Shown: positions 27,001 to 38,462 of the stretch, one piece after another
How the letters are laid out: each line of letters begins with the position of its first letter
Position numbering within the stretch: the stretch's first letter is position 1
Source of the DNA: Roseiarcus sp963770035
GTDB lineage: Bacteria > Pseudomonadota > Alphaproteobacteria > Rhizobiales > Beijerinckiaceae
Direction: 5' to 3'
Length of the DNA stretch: 64,000 nucleotides
Assembly (NCBI GenBank): GCA_963770035.1
Contig: CAVYON010000006.1
Coordinates: 1-64,000, forward strand
Program-made: the position numbers and the translations under genes
The notes under the pieces: generated by a model
Seen by the model: the letters and a program-made list of their open reading frames with translations, nothing else
Database searches by the model: none
Told to the model about the DNA's origin: nothing

Positions 27001-28862
27001 GCGTCCGCGCCACTACGCTGCCGTCTGGCCTCGCCGTCGTCACGGACGCCAACGCGCACGTCCGGACCGCGGCCATCGGCGCGTTTGTCGCGGCCGGCTC
27101 CCGTCATGAGAGCGTCGCCGAGCACGGCCTGTCGCATCTCCTCGAGCACATGGCGTTCAAGGGCACCCGCCGGCGAAGCGCCCGCGAAATCGCCGAGGCG
27201 ATCGAGGACGTCGGCGGAGATCTCAATGCGGAAACCGGCGTCGAGCGGACAGGTTACTTCGCTCGGGTCATCGGCAGCGATGTCGGTCTTGCGCTTGACG
27301 TTCTCGGCGACATTTTGACCGACAGCGTTTTCGACGCGGCCGAACTCGAACGCGAGAAGAACGTCATCGTCCAGGAAATCGGCGCTGTGGAAGATACGCC
27401 GGACGACTATGTGTTCGATCTCCTGACCGCCAGCGCCTGGCCGGACCAAGCAATTGGTCGCCCGATCCTCGGCACCCGCGAGCGGGTCGGAGGGTTCGAT
27501 CGGGAGGCGATCGAGCGTTACCTGCAACGGCGCTATGGAGCGTCCTCGACTGTGGTCGCCGCTGCGGGGGCGATTGATCACGATGAGATCGTCGAACTGG
27601 CTGGTTCGCGCCTCGCCGGCCTGCCAAGCGCGCAGCCGGCGCCGCTCACGCCTGCCGAATATCGCGGCGGGGAGACGCGCCTCAAGCGCAAGCTCGAGCA
27701 GACGCATGTCGTGGTCGCCTTCGAGGGCCGGCCCGTCGGGGCGCCGGACCATGATGCGGCGCAGGTGTTCGCGGCCGCAACCGGCGGCGGCATGTCGTCA
27801 CGTCTATTCCAGGAGGTTCGGGAAAAGCGCGGCCTCGCCTATTCGATCTACTCGTTTCACTGGGACTACGCGGACACCGGCCTTTTCGGCGTCTACGCCG
27901 GCTCGGCCGACCGCGACGCCGCCGAGGTGGTCGCCGCCTCGCTCGATTGTCTGGCAGAAGCAACCCAAACGCTTGCAGAGGGGGAAATCCGGCGGGCCAA
28001 AGCGCAGATGAAGGTTTCGATTCTGGCGGCGCTCGAATCGCCTGCCGCGCGCGCTCAGCAGCTCGCGCGGCAGATGCAGATTTACGGCCGGCCTCTGTCG
28101 CTCGACGAGATGATCGCGCGCGTGGACGCCATCTCCGCCGACGCCGTTCGCAAAACCGGCGCGGCCATGCTTAAATCGCCGCCCACCGTCGCTACGATCG
28201 GCGCTGTCGCCAAGGTTCCCGGCCGGGCCCAGGTCGCCGAGGCGCTGAGGGGAGTTCTGATGGCGCTTTTCGGCTTGACACGATCGGTCAATCCCGAGCC
28301 CCTCCTGCGTGGCGACGGGCTCTACCTGCGCCCGGCGACGCCAGCCGATTTTGCCGCCTGGTCGCAGCTCAGGGCGGCGAGCCGCGCCTTCCTCGAGCCG
28401 TGGGAGCCGACCTGGCCGGAGGACGACCTGACCCAGGCGGCCTTCCGGCGCCGGCTCAAGCGCCAGGAGGAGGACATGGCGCGCGACGAGGCCTACGCCT
28501 TCCTCATTTTCGACCAGACGTCGGAACAATTGATTGGCGGCGTCACGCTTGGCGGCGTCCGACGCGGCGTGTCGCAAAACGGAACGTTCGGCTACTGGAT
28601 GGGCGCCCCTTACGCCGGTAAGGGACGCATGACGCGAGCGGTCGCGGCCATGGTCGAATTCGCTTTTGCCAAATTGCGGCTGCACCGGGTCGAGGCGGCC
28701 TGCATCCCGGACAACGCGCCCTCGATCGCGCTGCTCGAGCGCAACGGCTTCCAGCGCGAGGGATTTGCGCGCGGCTACCTCAAGATCGACGGGGCCTGGC
28801 GCGATCATGTCCTTTTTGCGCTCCTCGAAGGCGATGCGCGGACGCGATCGACGGCGGTCTGA
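26997..28862 (+). CDS. M16 zinc peptidase joined to a GNAT acetyltransferase
   Basis: Residues 1-420 are an M16 (processing-peptidase-like) metalloprotease: inverted zinc motif H47-L-L-E50-H51 in GLSHLLEHMAFKGT, the distal Glu in EREKNVIVQEI, and the C-terminal GGGMSSRLFQEVREKRGLAY. Residues 422-621 are a RimJ/RimL-type N-acetyltransferase (LYLRPATPADFAAWSQLRAA, GYWMGAPYAGKGRMTRAVAA, NAPSIALLERNGFQREG). In relatives these are normally two adjacent genes. The GNAT part has its own ATG at 28260 with GAGGGGAG 5 bases upstream, so the fusion may be produced by a one-base error or be read as two proteins. GTG start at 26997 overlaps thrC. Confidence 0.85.
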   Translation: MSVRATTLPSGLAVVTDANAHVRTAAIGAFVAAGSRHESVAEHGLSHLLEHMAFKGTRRRSAREIAEAIEDVGGDLNAETGVERTGYFARVIGSDVGLALDVLGDILTDSVFDAAELEREKNVIVQEIGAVEDTPDDYVFDLLTASAWPDQAIGRPILGTRERVGGFDREAIERYLQRRYGASSTVVAAAGAIDHDEIVELAGSRLAGLPSAQPAPLTPAEYRGGETRLKRKLEQTHVVVAFEGRPVGAPDHDAAQVFAAATGGGMSSRLFQEVREKRGLAYSIYSFHWDYADTGLFGVYAGSADRDAAEVVAASLDCLAEATQTLAEGEIRRAKAQMKVSILAALESPAARAQQLARQMQIYGRPLSLDEMIARVDAISADAVRKTGAAMLKSPPTVATIGAVAKVPGRAQVAEALRGVLMALFGLTRSVNPEPLLRGDGLYLRPATPADFAAWSQLRAASRAFLEPWEPTWPEDDLTQAAFRRRLKRQEEDMARDEAYAFLIFDQTSEQLIGGVTLGGVRRGVSQNGTFGYWMGAPYAGKGRMTRAVAAMVEFAFAKLRLHRVEAACIPDNAPSIALLERNGFQREGFARGYLKIDGAWRDHVLFALLEGDARTRSTAV

Positions 28863-28941
28863 CTTGTCGGTTATCGATTCGCGCGCCGCTGACACCGTTC
28901 TTCGCACGGAACGCCGCCCCGCCCGGTCGGGAGCGAGGCGC

Positions 28942-31821
28942 ATGGCCCGCGTTGTCGCCGCCGCGTTGCGCCTGGTCATGTTCGTAGCGGTCGTCCTTTC
29001 GGCCTGCCGGCCGGCGCTGGCCGTCCAGTCGGTGCGCGTGTCCGCCGATTCCGACGCGATCGATCTCACCCGGGCCGTCGAGCACTATAGCGCCCAGGGC
29101 GACCGCATTCAGGTCTCAACCGCGCCGGGCGCCGACGGGATCGTCCGTCGCATCGAGGTGAGCGCGCTCGAGGCCGGCGCCGAGCCGGCGTGGATTGTGT
29201 TCGCGCTGACCAATGATTTCGACGAGCAGCTGACCCGACTGATTGTCGCCCCCCACTTTCGCTTCGTCGGTTCCGGAGTGATCTGGCCGGATCTCGGCTC
29301 CTCTCGCATCACCACGATCACCGCGAGCCAGGGGCAGGCCCCGGAGCGGGAAGACAACAATCAGGCTGACGTTTTCCGCCTGACGCTCGACCCCGGCACG
29401 ACGGTGACCTATGTCGCCGAACTGCGCACCGCCTCGCTGCCGCAGCTCTACCTGTGGGAGCCGGACGCCTTCAAGGACAAGTCCACCAGCCTCACGCTCT
29501 ACCAGGGCATCCTGATCGGCATCGCGGGCCTGCTCGCGCTCTTCCTGACGATCGTGTTCGTCGTGCGCGGGGCGATGATCTTTCCCGCCGCGGCCGCTCT
29601 CGCCTGGGCCGTGTTCGTCTATGTCTGCGTCGACTTCGGTTTTTGGCGGAAGATGTTCGGGCTCGAGGACGCCTCGGAGCGGATCTGGCGCGCCGGGGTC
29701 GAGGCGACCATCGCCGCAACCCTGATCGTTTTCCTGTTCGCCTATCTCAATCTGCGCCGCTGGCATGTCCGCTACACCCATTTCGCGCTCGCCTGGCTCC
29801 TGTTGATGGCCGCGGTCGTCGCGCTCTCGGTGTTCAACGCGCCGATCGCCGCAGGCGTGGCGCGTATCTCGATCGCGACCGTGGCGGGCGTCGGCCTGCT
29901 CCTCATCCTGAGCCTCGCGGCGCGCGGGTCCGATCGCGCGGTGATGCTGATCCCGACCTGGTATCTGCTCGCCGTCTGGGTGGTGGCGGCCGGCGCCGCG
30001 GCGCTCGGCTACCTGACCAACGACCTCGCGGCCCCGGGCCTGGTCGGCGGCTTGGTGCTGATTGTCATGTTGATCGGCTTCACGGTGATGCAGTTCGCCT
30101 TCTCTGGCGCCCGCGGAGCCGGCGACAGGGTGGGCGACGCGGAGCGGCGCTCGCTGGCTATGGCCGGCTCGGGCGAAGCGATCTTCGACTGGAACGTGGT
30201 CAACGACGAGATCAGCGGCGGCGACGCGCTCGAAAGTCAGCTCGGTCTCCGGCGCGGCGCGCTGGAAGGGTCAGCGGCCAACTGGCTCGACGTCCTGCAT
30301 CCGCTCGACCGGGACCGCTATTCCCTGGCCCTCGACGGGCTGTTGCACCAGCGCTCCGGACGGATCAACCACGAGCTCAGGCTGCGCGGCGCCGACGGCC
30401 ATTATTTCTGGTACACGCTGAAGGCCCGGCCGGTCGTCAGCGCAGACGGCGAAGTGGTGCGGGTCATCGGCTCGCTGGCGGACGTCACCGAGATCAAGTC
30501 CGCCGAGGAGCGCATGCTCCACGACGCCATTCACGACAATCTCACTGGGCTGCCGAATCGCGAACTGTTTCAGGACCGCCTCGACACGGCCGTCAACCAG
30601 GCGGGGAAACCCGGCGCCTCTACGCCAATCACGGTTGTCGTCGACATCGACGATTTCAAGCGGGTCAACGATTCATACGGTCTGTCGATGGGCGACGCGA
30701 CGCTGCTGGCGATCGCCCGCAGGCTGGCGCGCGACCTCAAACCGGGCGACACTCTTGCCCGGCTGGCCGGCGACCAGTTCGGCGTGATCGTTTTCGCCGA
30801 CCCGCGGCCGGCCGAATTCGGCGAGCGGCTGGATGCCCTGCGCGCGGCGCTCGCCGCCCCGATCAGCTTCGGCGAACGGGAGATCGCGCTCACCGTATCG
30901 ATTGGCGCGGCCATATACGATGCAAAACTGCACGCCAAAGGCGGCGACCTCGTCGCCGACGCGCAACTGGCGCTGGCCAATGCGAAAAAGGGCGGCGGCG
31001 ACCGGGCCGAGTTGTTCACCAGAATCATGCGCTCGTATCGCTCGGACCGGCAGTCGCTCGAAAACGACATCCGCCACGCGCTCAAACGCGGCGAGATCAT
31101 GGTGCTGTTCCGGCCGATCGTGCGGCTCGAGGATCGGACAGTCGCCGGCTTCCAGGCCTTGACCCGCTGGCGGCATCCGAGACTGGGCCTTCTCGAGGAG
31201 AGCGATTTCGGCCCGGCGGCCGAAGCGACCGGCGCTGTGATCGATATCGGCTCCTTCGCGCTCGAGAACGCGGCGGGTGAGCTCGCCGCCTGGCAGAAGG
31301 CGCTCGAGGTCAATCCTCCGATTTTCATCACCGTCGGCGCGTCGTCGCGGCAAATGCTCGGCCACGATCTCCTGACCGACGTCCGAGCCGCGCTCACCCG
31401 CCACTTCGTGCAGCGGGGTTCGCTGAAGATCGCGATCGCCGAAAGCCTGGTGATGGAGAACCCCGAATACGCCGCCGCCGTTCTGAGACGCGTGCGCGAG
31501 ATCGGCGGGGCGTTGATGCTGGATCGGTTCGGCGCCGGCTACACCTCGCTCGGGCATTTGCCTCAGTACCGGTTCGACGCCATGCGGATCGACGCCTCCC
31601 TGGTGCGACCGAACGCCTTCGGCCAGCGCTCGCCGATTCTGCGTTCCGTGGTCGCCATGGCGAACGAGATCGGCATGGACGTCATTTCCGAGGGGGCCGA
31701 CACCGAGTTGGATGCGGTCGAACTCGCCCAGATCGGTTGCCAGTTCGCGCAAGGGTCGGCGTTCGGCCAGCCGATGGGCGCCGCCGCCGCGCGAAAGCTG
31801 ATGGGCGCGGAGCCGGGCTGA
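28942..31821 (+). CDS. Membrane sensor with PAS and degenerate GGDEF-EAL domains
   Basis: 959 residues. A signal peptide (ALRLVMFVAVVLSACRPALA) and an extracytoplasmic sensor region of about 150 residues (7TMR-DISM-like) are followed by about seven membrane segments (roughly residues 190-390), a PAS domain (about 400-525, ending FWYTLKARPVVSADGEVVRV), a GGDEF domain and an EAL domain. Both enzymatic signatures are altered: the diguanylate cyclase motif reads LAGDQF instead of GGDEF; EAL reads QAL; the later DDFG motif reads DRFGAGYTSL; VAEGVE reads ISEGAD. It is therefore likely a c-di-GMP sensor or regulatory scaffold without catalysis. The start at 28942 gives the best signal peptide. It follows the M16-GNAT gene after 79 bases. 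Confidence 0.85.
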   Translation: MARVVAAALRLVMFVAVVLSACRPALAVQSVRVSADSDAIDLTRAVEHYSAQGDRIQVSTAPGADGIVRRIEVSALEAGAEPAWIVFALTNDFDEQLTRLIVAPHFRFVGSGVIWPDLGSSRITTITASQGQAPEREDNNQADVFRLTLDPGTTVTYVAELRTASLPQLYLWEPDAFKDKSTSLTLYQGILIGIAGLLALFLTIVFVVRGAMIFPAAAALAWAVFVYVCVDFGFWRKMFGLEDASERIWRAGVEATIAATLIVFLFAYLNLRRWHVRYTHFALAWLLLMAAVVALSVFNAPIAAGVARISIATVAGVGLLLILSLAARGSDRAVMLIPTWYLLAVWVVAAGAAALGYLTNDLAAPGLVGGLVLIVMLIGFTVMQFAFSGARGAGDRVGDAERRSLAMAGSGEAIFDWNVVNDEISGGDALESQLGLRRGALEGSAANWLDVLHPLDRDRYSLALDGLLHQRSGRINHELRLRGADGHYFWYTLKARPVVSADGEVVRVIGSLADVTEIKSAEERMLHDAIHDNLTGLPNRELFQDRLDTAVNQAGKPGASTPITVVVDIDDFKRVNDSYGLSMGDATLLAIARRLARDLKPGDTLARLAGDQFGVIVFADPRPAEFGERLDALRAALAAPISFGEREIALTVSIGAAIYDAKLHAKGGDLVADAQLALANAKKGGGDRAELFTRIMRSYRSDRQSLENDIRHALKRGEIMVLFRPIVRLEDRTVAGFQALTRWRHPRLGLLEESDFGPAAEATGAVIDIGSFALENAAGELAAWQKALEVNPPIFITVGASSRQMLGHDLLTDVRAALTRHFVQRGSLKIAIAESLVMENPEYAAAVLRRVREIGGALMLDRFGAGYTSLGHLPQYRFDAMRIDASLVRPNAFGQRSPILRSVVAMANEIGMDVISEGADTELDAVELAQIGCQFAQGSAFGQPMGAAAARKLMGAEPG

Positions 31822-31989
31822 CGGGCCGAGGGGGCGAGCCTATGTGACGCTGGCGTGGCCAGGGTTCGGGCCGCCGCCGCTCTCGCGCCGGTCAAGGTCT
31901 CGCGCGCCTTCTAGCCCGACTTTCTCAACCGAGGTAGCGCGCGAGCGGAAAGGCGCGTGGAATCAAGGGTAGGCTGCCGAAGGTCTCCA

Positions 31990-33126
31990 CTACATGGGGC
32001 GCAACGGGAGCTGCGCCGCCGGACCGGGAACGGCGATTCGCGGCGGCGGCTGCGGCGGCAGGGCGAGGCCGAGTTGTTGCAGGAGAAGCTTCTGGTCGAC
32101 ATTCGGCTCGGTGTGTCGGCACATGATCAGCGTTCGGCCGTCGGTGGTGGGGAAGTGGACGTCGAGCATTTGTATGCCGGCGAGCTTGTCGAGCACGGCG
32201 CGCGGGGTGAGGCCGGCGGCCATCGGCCGGAGCCGGGCGCGCAGCGTGACGTGCAGGCAATAGGCGAGGAAGGCCACGAAGATGTGCGCCTCGACGCGGC
32301 TCTCGAGCTGGTGGTAGATCGGCCGGAGTTGCAGATCGTCCTTGAGGTTCTTGAAGGCCGCCTCGACTTCGACGAGTTGAATGTAGAACCGCCACAGGTC
32401 GGCGGGATCGCGCCCAGACATGTTGGTGCGCAAAAGGTAGCGGCCTTCGCGCCGGCGCGCCTGGCGCAGCTTCTTGCGGTTGAGCGCGTAAGTGAAGGCG
32501 GCGGTGTGGGGATCGACCTTGATGTCGAGGAGGCGCCACGCCGCGGGCGCCTTGGCTTTGGCGGCGCCGAGCTTCATCAGTAGGCTCTCGCGGGTGAGGT
32601 CCATCAGCGCCAGCTTCGCCAGGCGCGCCCACAGCCATTTCAACCGCCGCTTCCGCATGGCGCGCTCCTTGTCGATGCGCGCCCGGCTCTGGGCGAACAC
32701 GTAAAGCTCGTCGTCCTCGGCCAAGAGCTTCACTTCGACGCCCGGCCGCACCTCATGCCACGGCAGGCCGACGAGAGACTTCTCCAGCTTGCCGAGGCGT
32801 CCCTTCGGGGTCCCCACCAGATAGGCGACCGGCGGATCGGATTGCCGCATTTCGGCGAGCACGTCCTCGGTGGGGATGCCGCGGTCCATCACCCAGATGC
32901 GCTCCGCCTTGCCGTACTGCGCCTCGATCTTCGAAAGGAAGGCGCGCAGCGTCGTCTTGTCGGAAGTATTGCCGGGGAGAACCTCGTAGGCGAGCGGAAA
33001 GCCGTCGGGTGTCACCACGAGCGCAATGACCACCTGCACGCAGTCCGGACGCTTGTCGCGGCTGTAGCCGTAGCGGCGTTTGTCGCTGTCGTCGTCTAGA
33101 TCAGCTTCTGCGGCGCAGGGCCATCC
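31990..33126 (-). pseudogene. IS1634/IS4-like transposase, 5'-truncated
   Basis: Carries the DDE transposase core of the IS4/IS1634 group: DKRRYGYSRDKRPDC, GFPLAYEVLPGNTSDKTTLR, KAERIWVMDRGIPTEDVLAE, later RYLLRTNMSGRDPADLWRFY and the Y-REK-like block VEVEAAFKNLKDDLQLRPIY and HIFVAFLAYCLHVTL. The frame enters upstream of the first ATG (33039), near 33126, and the family's N-terminal about 170 residues are missing. It is therefore a truncated remnant, although everything past the junction is intact. Left of it, 31822-31989 is non-coding. Confidence 0.85.
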
Positions 33127-33209
33127 TGCGCACGCGGGGCATGGACGGCCACTGTTTTTTGCCGCCCGGCTCGCCCTGGGATATCCTGTCTCATCGAATT
33201 GGATACGCC

Positions 33210-33398
33210 ATGCGGCTTCGAAAACTCATCGCAGCGCCTACGAAGAAGGAAGCGGTGCGGCAGGCGCCGAAGGCGCCCACGCAGGAGCCGTCCTTGTCCG
33301 ATGATCTGCGCGCGGCGGTCAAGATTGCGCGAAGCCTCGCCCCCCCGGACCCGGAGTTCGACCCAAAGCGCTTCAGCGACGAGATGTGGGGACATTAA
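33210..33398 (+). CDS. Small hypothetical protein
   Basis: A 62-residue open frame, MRLRKLIAAPTKKEAVRQAP..., ending DPEFDPKRFSDEMWGH. The basic start and acidic/aromatic end are reminiscent of short antitoxins, but I cannot assign a family and no toxin gene is adjacent. It lies between the truncated transposase and the palindromic element, so it may itself be part of the accessory insertion. An upstream in-frame start at 33141 is possible but falls at the transposase junction. Confidence 0.35.
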   Translation: MRLRKLIAAPTKKEAVRQAPKAPTQEPSLSDDLRAAVKIARSLAPPDPEFDPKRFSDEMWGH

Positions 33399-33420
33399 GT
33401 CGCGTCGACGCCCCCGCCGT

Positions 33421-33667
33421 GCGCTACGGGATGCACACATCTTTTAGCAGGCGTGCGCCGCTCAATGGCGGCTAGCGTCCCCGCCCCCCTTGTGGGGGCG
33501 GGACAGGGTGGGGGGTCGCGCCCTCATTCGGGGGAAATGGCGCCAAGTTTTCGAAGTTCGGCGCGACCCCCCTCCTCAATCCTCCCCCACAAGGGGTGAG
33601 GAAGCCGCCCTCCGCGGGTCGGGCACGCCGGCAGCGAGCCGCGAGAGATGTGTGCATCCCGTAGCGC
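33421..33667. repeat. 247-bp snap-back palindromic element (MITE-like)
   Basis: The 22-bp ends are perfect inverted repeats (33421-33442 and 33646-33667, starting GCGCTACGGGATGCACAC). Two further nested perfect pairs are present: CCCCTTGTGGGGG (33486-33498) with its complement at 33584-33596, and GGGGGTCGCGCC (33511-33522) with its complement at 33560-33571. CGT flanks both sides, a possible 3-bp target duplication. No coding capacity is evident. Confidence 0.75.
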
Positions 33668-33735
33668 CGTGCGAAAGGCGGGGACAACCGCCTCTGGTCC
33701 TTGCCAAGCGCCTCGCGTCGGCCAATCTGGCGCTC

Positions 33736-35649
33736 ATGAAATTCCCGCCAACTCTTCTCGACGAGATCCGGGCCCGGCTTCCGGTCTCGGAGGTGGTGGC
33801 GCGGCGCGTCAAGCTGCGCAAGCAGGGGCGGGAATGGGCGGGCCTCTCGCCGTTCAACGCCGAGAAGACCCCATCGTTCTTCGTCAACGACCAAAAGGGT
33901 TTCTATCACGACTTTTCGTCGGGCAAGCACGGCGACATCTTCCGGTTCCTCATGGAGACCGAGGGCTTGAGCTTCCCCGACGCGGTTGAGCGCCTCGCCG
34001 GCATGGCCGGCGTGCCGATGCCGAAGATGAGCAGCGCCGACGTCGCAGAGGAAAAGAAGCGGGCGAGCCTTCTCGAGGTCTTGGCGATGGCCGAGCGCCT
34101 GTTCGCCGCCAATCTCCATGAGCCGGTCGGCGCCAAAGCGCGCGGCTATCTGTCCGACCGCGGTCTCGGCCCGGCGGTGCAGGAGCGGTTCTCGCTCGGC
34201 TTCGCGGCGCCGGATCGTTTCGCCCTGCGCGACGCGTTGGCGGCGCAGGGGGTCGGCGCCGACCAGATGATCGAGGCGGGCCTGCTCATTCACGGCGAAG
34301 GGATCGCCGTGCCTTACGACCGCTTCCGCGACCGGGTGATGTTCCCGATCCACGACCGCGCCGGCAAGCCGATCGCCTTCGGCGGCCGCGCGATGGAGCC
34401 GGGAGCGAAGGCCAAGTACCTCAATTCGCCGGAGACGGCGCTCTTCCACAAAGGCTCGCTGCTGTTCAATCACCATCGGGCGCGCAAAGCCGCCCACGAC
34501 AAAGGTCGGCTGGTTGTCGTCGAGGGCTATGTCGACGCGATCGCGTTGAGCGAGGCGGGATTCCCCGAGGTCGTCGCGCCGCTCGGCACGGCGCTGACCG
34601 CCGACCAATGCGCGCTACTGTGGGCGATGGCGGAGGAGCCGATCCTGTGCTTCGACGGCGACAGCGCCGGACGCAAGGCGGCCTTTCGCGCGATCGATAC
34701 GGCGCTGCCGTTGATCGGCGCCGGCAAGAGCTTGCGGTTTGCGCTTCTTCCCGAGGGCCAGGATCCGGACGATCTCATTCGCACAAGCGGCGCGCCGGCG
34801 ATGGCGGATGCGCTGAAGGAGGCGCGTCCCTTCGCCGACATGCTGTTTCTGCGCGAAAGCGACGACAGGCCGCTGGACACGCCGGAGAGCCGCGCGGCGC
34901 TGGAGCGAAGGCTTGACGAAGCCGCCGCCGCGATCGTCGACGAGACTCTCCGGCGACACTACCAGGCCGACATGAGGCGACGGCTTCAGGCGCTGTTCGG
35001 CGACGATCGCTCGCGGTCCGGCGAGCGCGGCGCGCTACGACCGTCAGGGGTCGAGCGGCGCGGCAAGCCGTTTCAGCCGCGCGGGCCGCGCATCGGCGTG
35101 GCCGAGGCGCCTCTGCCGCCCCAGGAGCGGCTGGCTCGCCGGGCGCGCGAGCCGGCGCGCGAACTTGTGATCCTGGCAATCGCACTCGGCCACCCGGCGT
35201 TGCTGGAGGCGCACTGGGAGGAGCTCGCGGCGCTCGAGTTCGCCGCGCCGAGGCTCGCCGCCTTTCGCGACGCCCTCGTCGCCCAGCCGGCCGATGCGCT
35301 TGATTCGTCCGAAGCCTTGGCCGGGGCCCTGATCGCCGCCGGCCGCGGCGCCGAGCGCGAGCGTATTCTCAGCGAGGCCGCGAAGACCCCCACCTGGTGG
35401 TGCGTGAGGACCGAGGCTGCGCCGACCGACGCCGAGCACGTCTTGCGGCAGAGCCTGGCCTTGCATCGGCGGGCGGGCGCGCTAAATAGGGAGCTGAAAC
35501 TCGCGGAGCGGTCGCTGGCCGACGAGCCAAACGAGCAAAATTTCGCCAGATTGCTGGACATTAAGGCGCATATGGCGGACCTCGCCCACGCCGAGGCGGC
35601 GATAGAGGGGTTTGGCGACCTGTCGGGGCGGCCAACATCGTCGATCTGA
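33736..35649 (+). CDS. dnaG: DNA primase
   Basis: Synthesises RNA primers for lagging-strand replication. 637 residues: N-terminal CHC2-type domain (KQGREWAGLSPFNAEKTPSF, GFYHDFSSGKHGDIFRFLME), DnaG N-domain, Toprim catalytic domain (VVVEGYVDAIALSEAGFPEV, LCFDGDSAGRKAAFRAID) and a C-terminal DnaB-interacting helical domain. The zinc ligands of the CHC2 finger are replaced (GLSPFN instead of GLCPFH, HDFSSGKHGD instead of CFGC), as in other Rhizobiales DnaG to my knowledge. The start is ATG 33736 (MKFPPTLLDEIRARLPVSEV). It precedes rpoD by 180 bases, part of the macromolecular-synthesis gene order. Confidence 0.96.
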   Translation: MKFPPTLLDEIRARLPVSEVVARRVKLRKQGREWAGLSPFNAEKTPSFFVNDQKGFYHDFSSGKHGDIFRFLMETEGLSFPDAVERLAGMAGVPMPKMSSADVAEEKKRASLLEVLAMAERLFAANLHEPVGAKARGYLSDRGLGPAVQERFSLGFAAPDRFALRDALAAQGVGADQMIEAGLLIHGEGIAVPYDRFRDRVMFPIHDRAGKPIAFGGRAMEPGAKAKYLNSPETALFHKGSLLFNHHRARKAAHDKGRLVVVEGYVDAIALSEAGFPEVVAPLGTALTADQCALLWAMAEEPILCFDGDSAGRKAAFRAIDTALPLIGAGKSLRFALLPEGQDPDDLIRTSGAPAMADALKEARPFADMLFLRESDDRPLDTPESRAALERRLDEAAAAIVDETLRRHYQADMRRRLQALFGDDRSRSGERGALRPSGVERRGKPFQPRGPRIGVAEAPLPPQERLARRAREPARELVILAIALGHPALLEAHWEELAALEFAAPRLAAFRDALVAQPADALDSSEALAGALIAAGRGAERERILSEAAKTPTWWCVRTEAAPTDAEHVLRQSLALHRRAGALNRELKLAERSLADEPNEQNFARLLDIKAHMADLAHAEAAIEGFGDLSGRPTSSI

Positions 35650-35829
35650 TCGCGGATCGAGGGGAGGGGCGAGCTATGGCAGGCGAGCGAATGAACGAAC
35701 GCCGTCGGCGCCGGTCGCCCGGAGCCGGCGGCGATCTGACGTGTCGAGCGAGCTCGCGGATTTCCGCGCAGCCCTGCAAGACGTGGCGTGAATGACCCGT
35801 GCGCCGGGCGCGGGCCAACGGAGTGTTTC

Positions 35830-37875
<2,046 letters not shown>

Positions 37876-38462
37876 GCCTCAGGTTCGGGGCGCTGGGGGT
37901 CGAACTCAAGCGCTCGGCGCCAGACCGGCGATGGCGCGGATGCTCGGGGAGTAGGCTTCGGTCGAATGCTGGGAGTGGGCCGGAGAGCCGGTTCAAACCC
38001 GAGCATGGACGCATCGACAGCGCCCGAGGCGGAAATGTCCCTGAGAGTTCGCCGCCAGGCTTCACGTTTGGCAAATAGCTGACGTTCGCCAGGGTCCGTC
38101 CAGAGAACAGGCACTATGCAGACGGGGTAACGCCAAGCGGCGTGCCGCCCTTCCGCTCGTGTTCGTCTCGCCCCCGAACGGTGAGCGCCCGTCCTCGGCA
38201 GCCTTTCTGGCGAATGATTGAAAAGCGTCAAAATGTCACGTGTGAGGGAACGCGCAATTGCTTAACATGCCTTGGATGGGGCGGAGGGAACGTGGAGGCA
38301 ACGTTATGGCGCACGCGGCTGGTCCGAGCGCTCGAGGGGGTTCCTCGCGCCGAACCTCTTCGCGGAAGATCATCGACGTAAAGCGTTCCTTCTGTGAAGC
38401 AATGCAGGCGTACGTCGATAAATACTGAACAGAGCCGTGGGACGAGTCCGACTGGGGGCGGC
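37876..38462. other. Intergenic region between rpoD and the sugar ABC operon
   Basis: 587 bases. No gene, tRNA or clear terminator is seen. Given that a transporter operon starts right after it, regulatory sites are expected, but I find no recognisable operator or riboswitch. Confidence 0.5.

Noticed and set aside
33210..33398. Antitoxin of a toxin-antitoxin pair
   Set aside because: The size and C-terminus are suggestive, but no partner toxin gene is adjacent and no DNA-binding fold can be recognised.
37876..38231. Minus-strand open frame and a GGTTCAAACCC string after rpoD, considered as a gene or tRNA
   Set aside because: The frame is antisense to rpoD without family match, and the T-arm-like string has no pairing stems for a cloverleaf.
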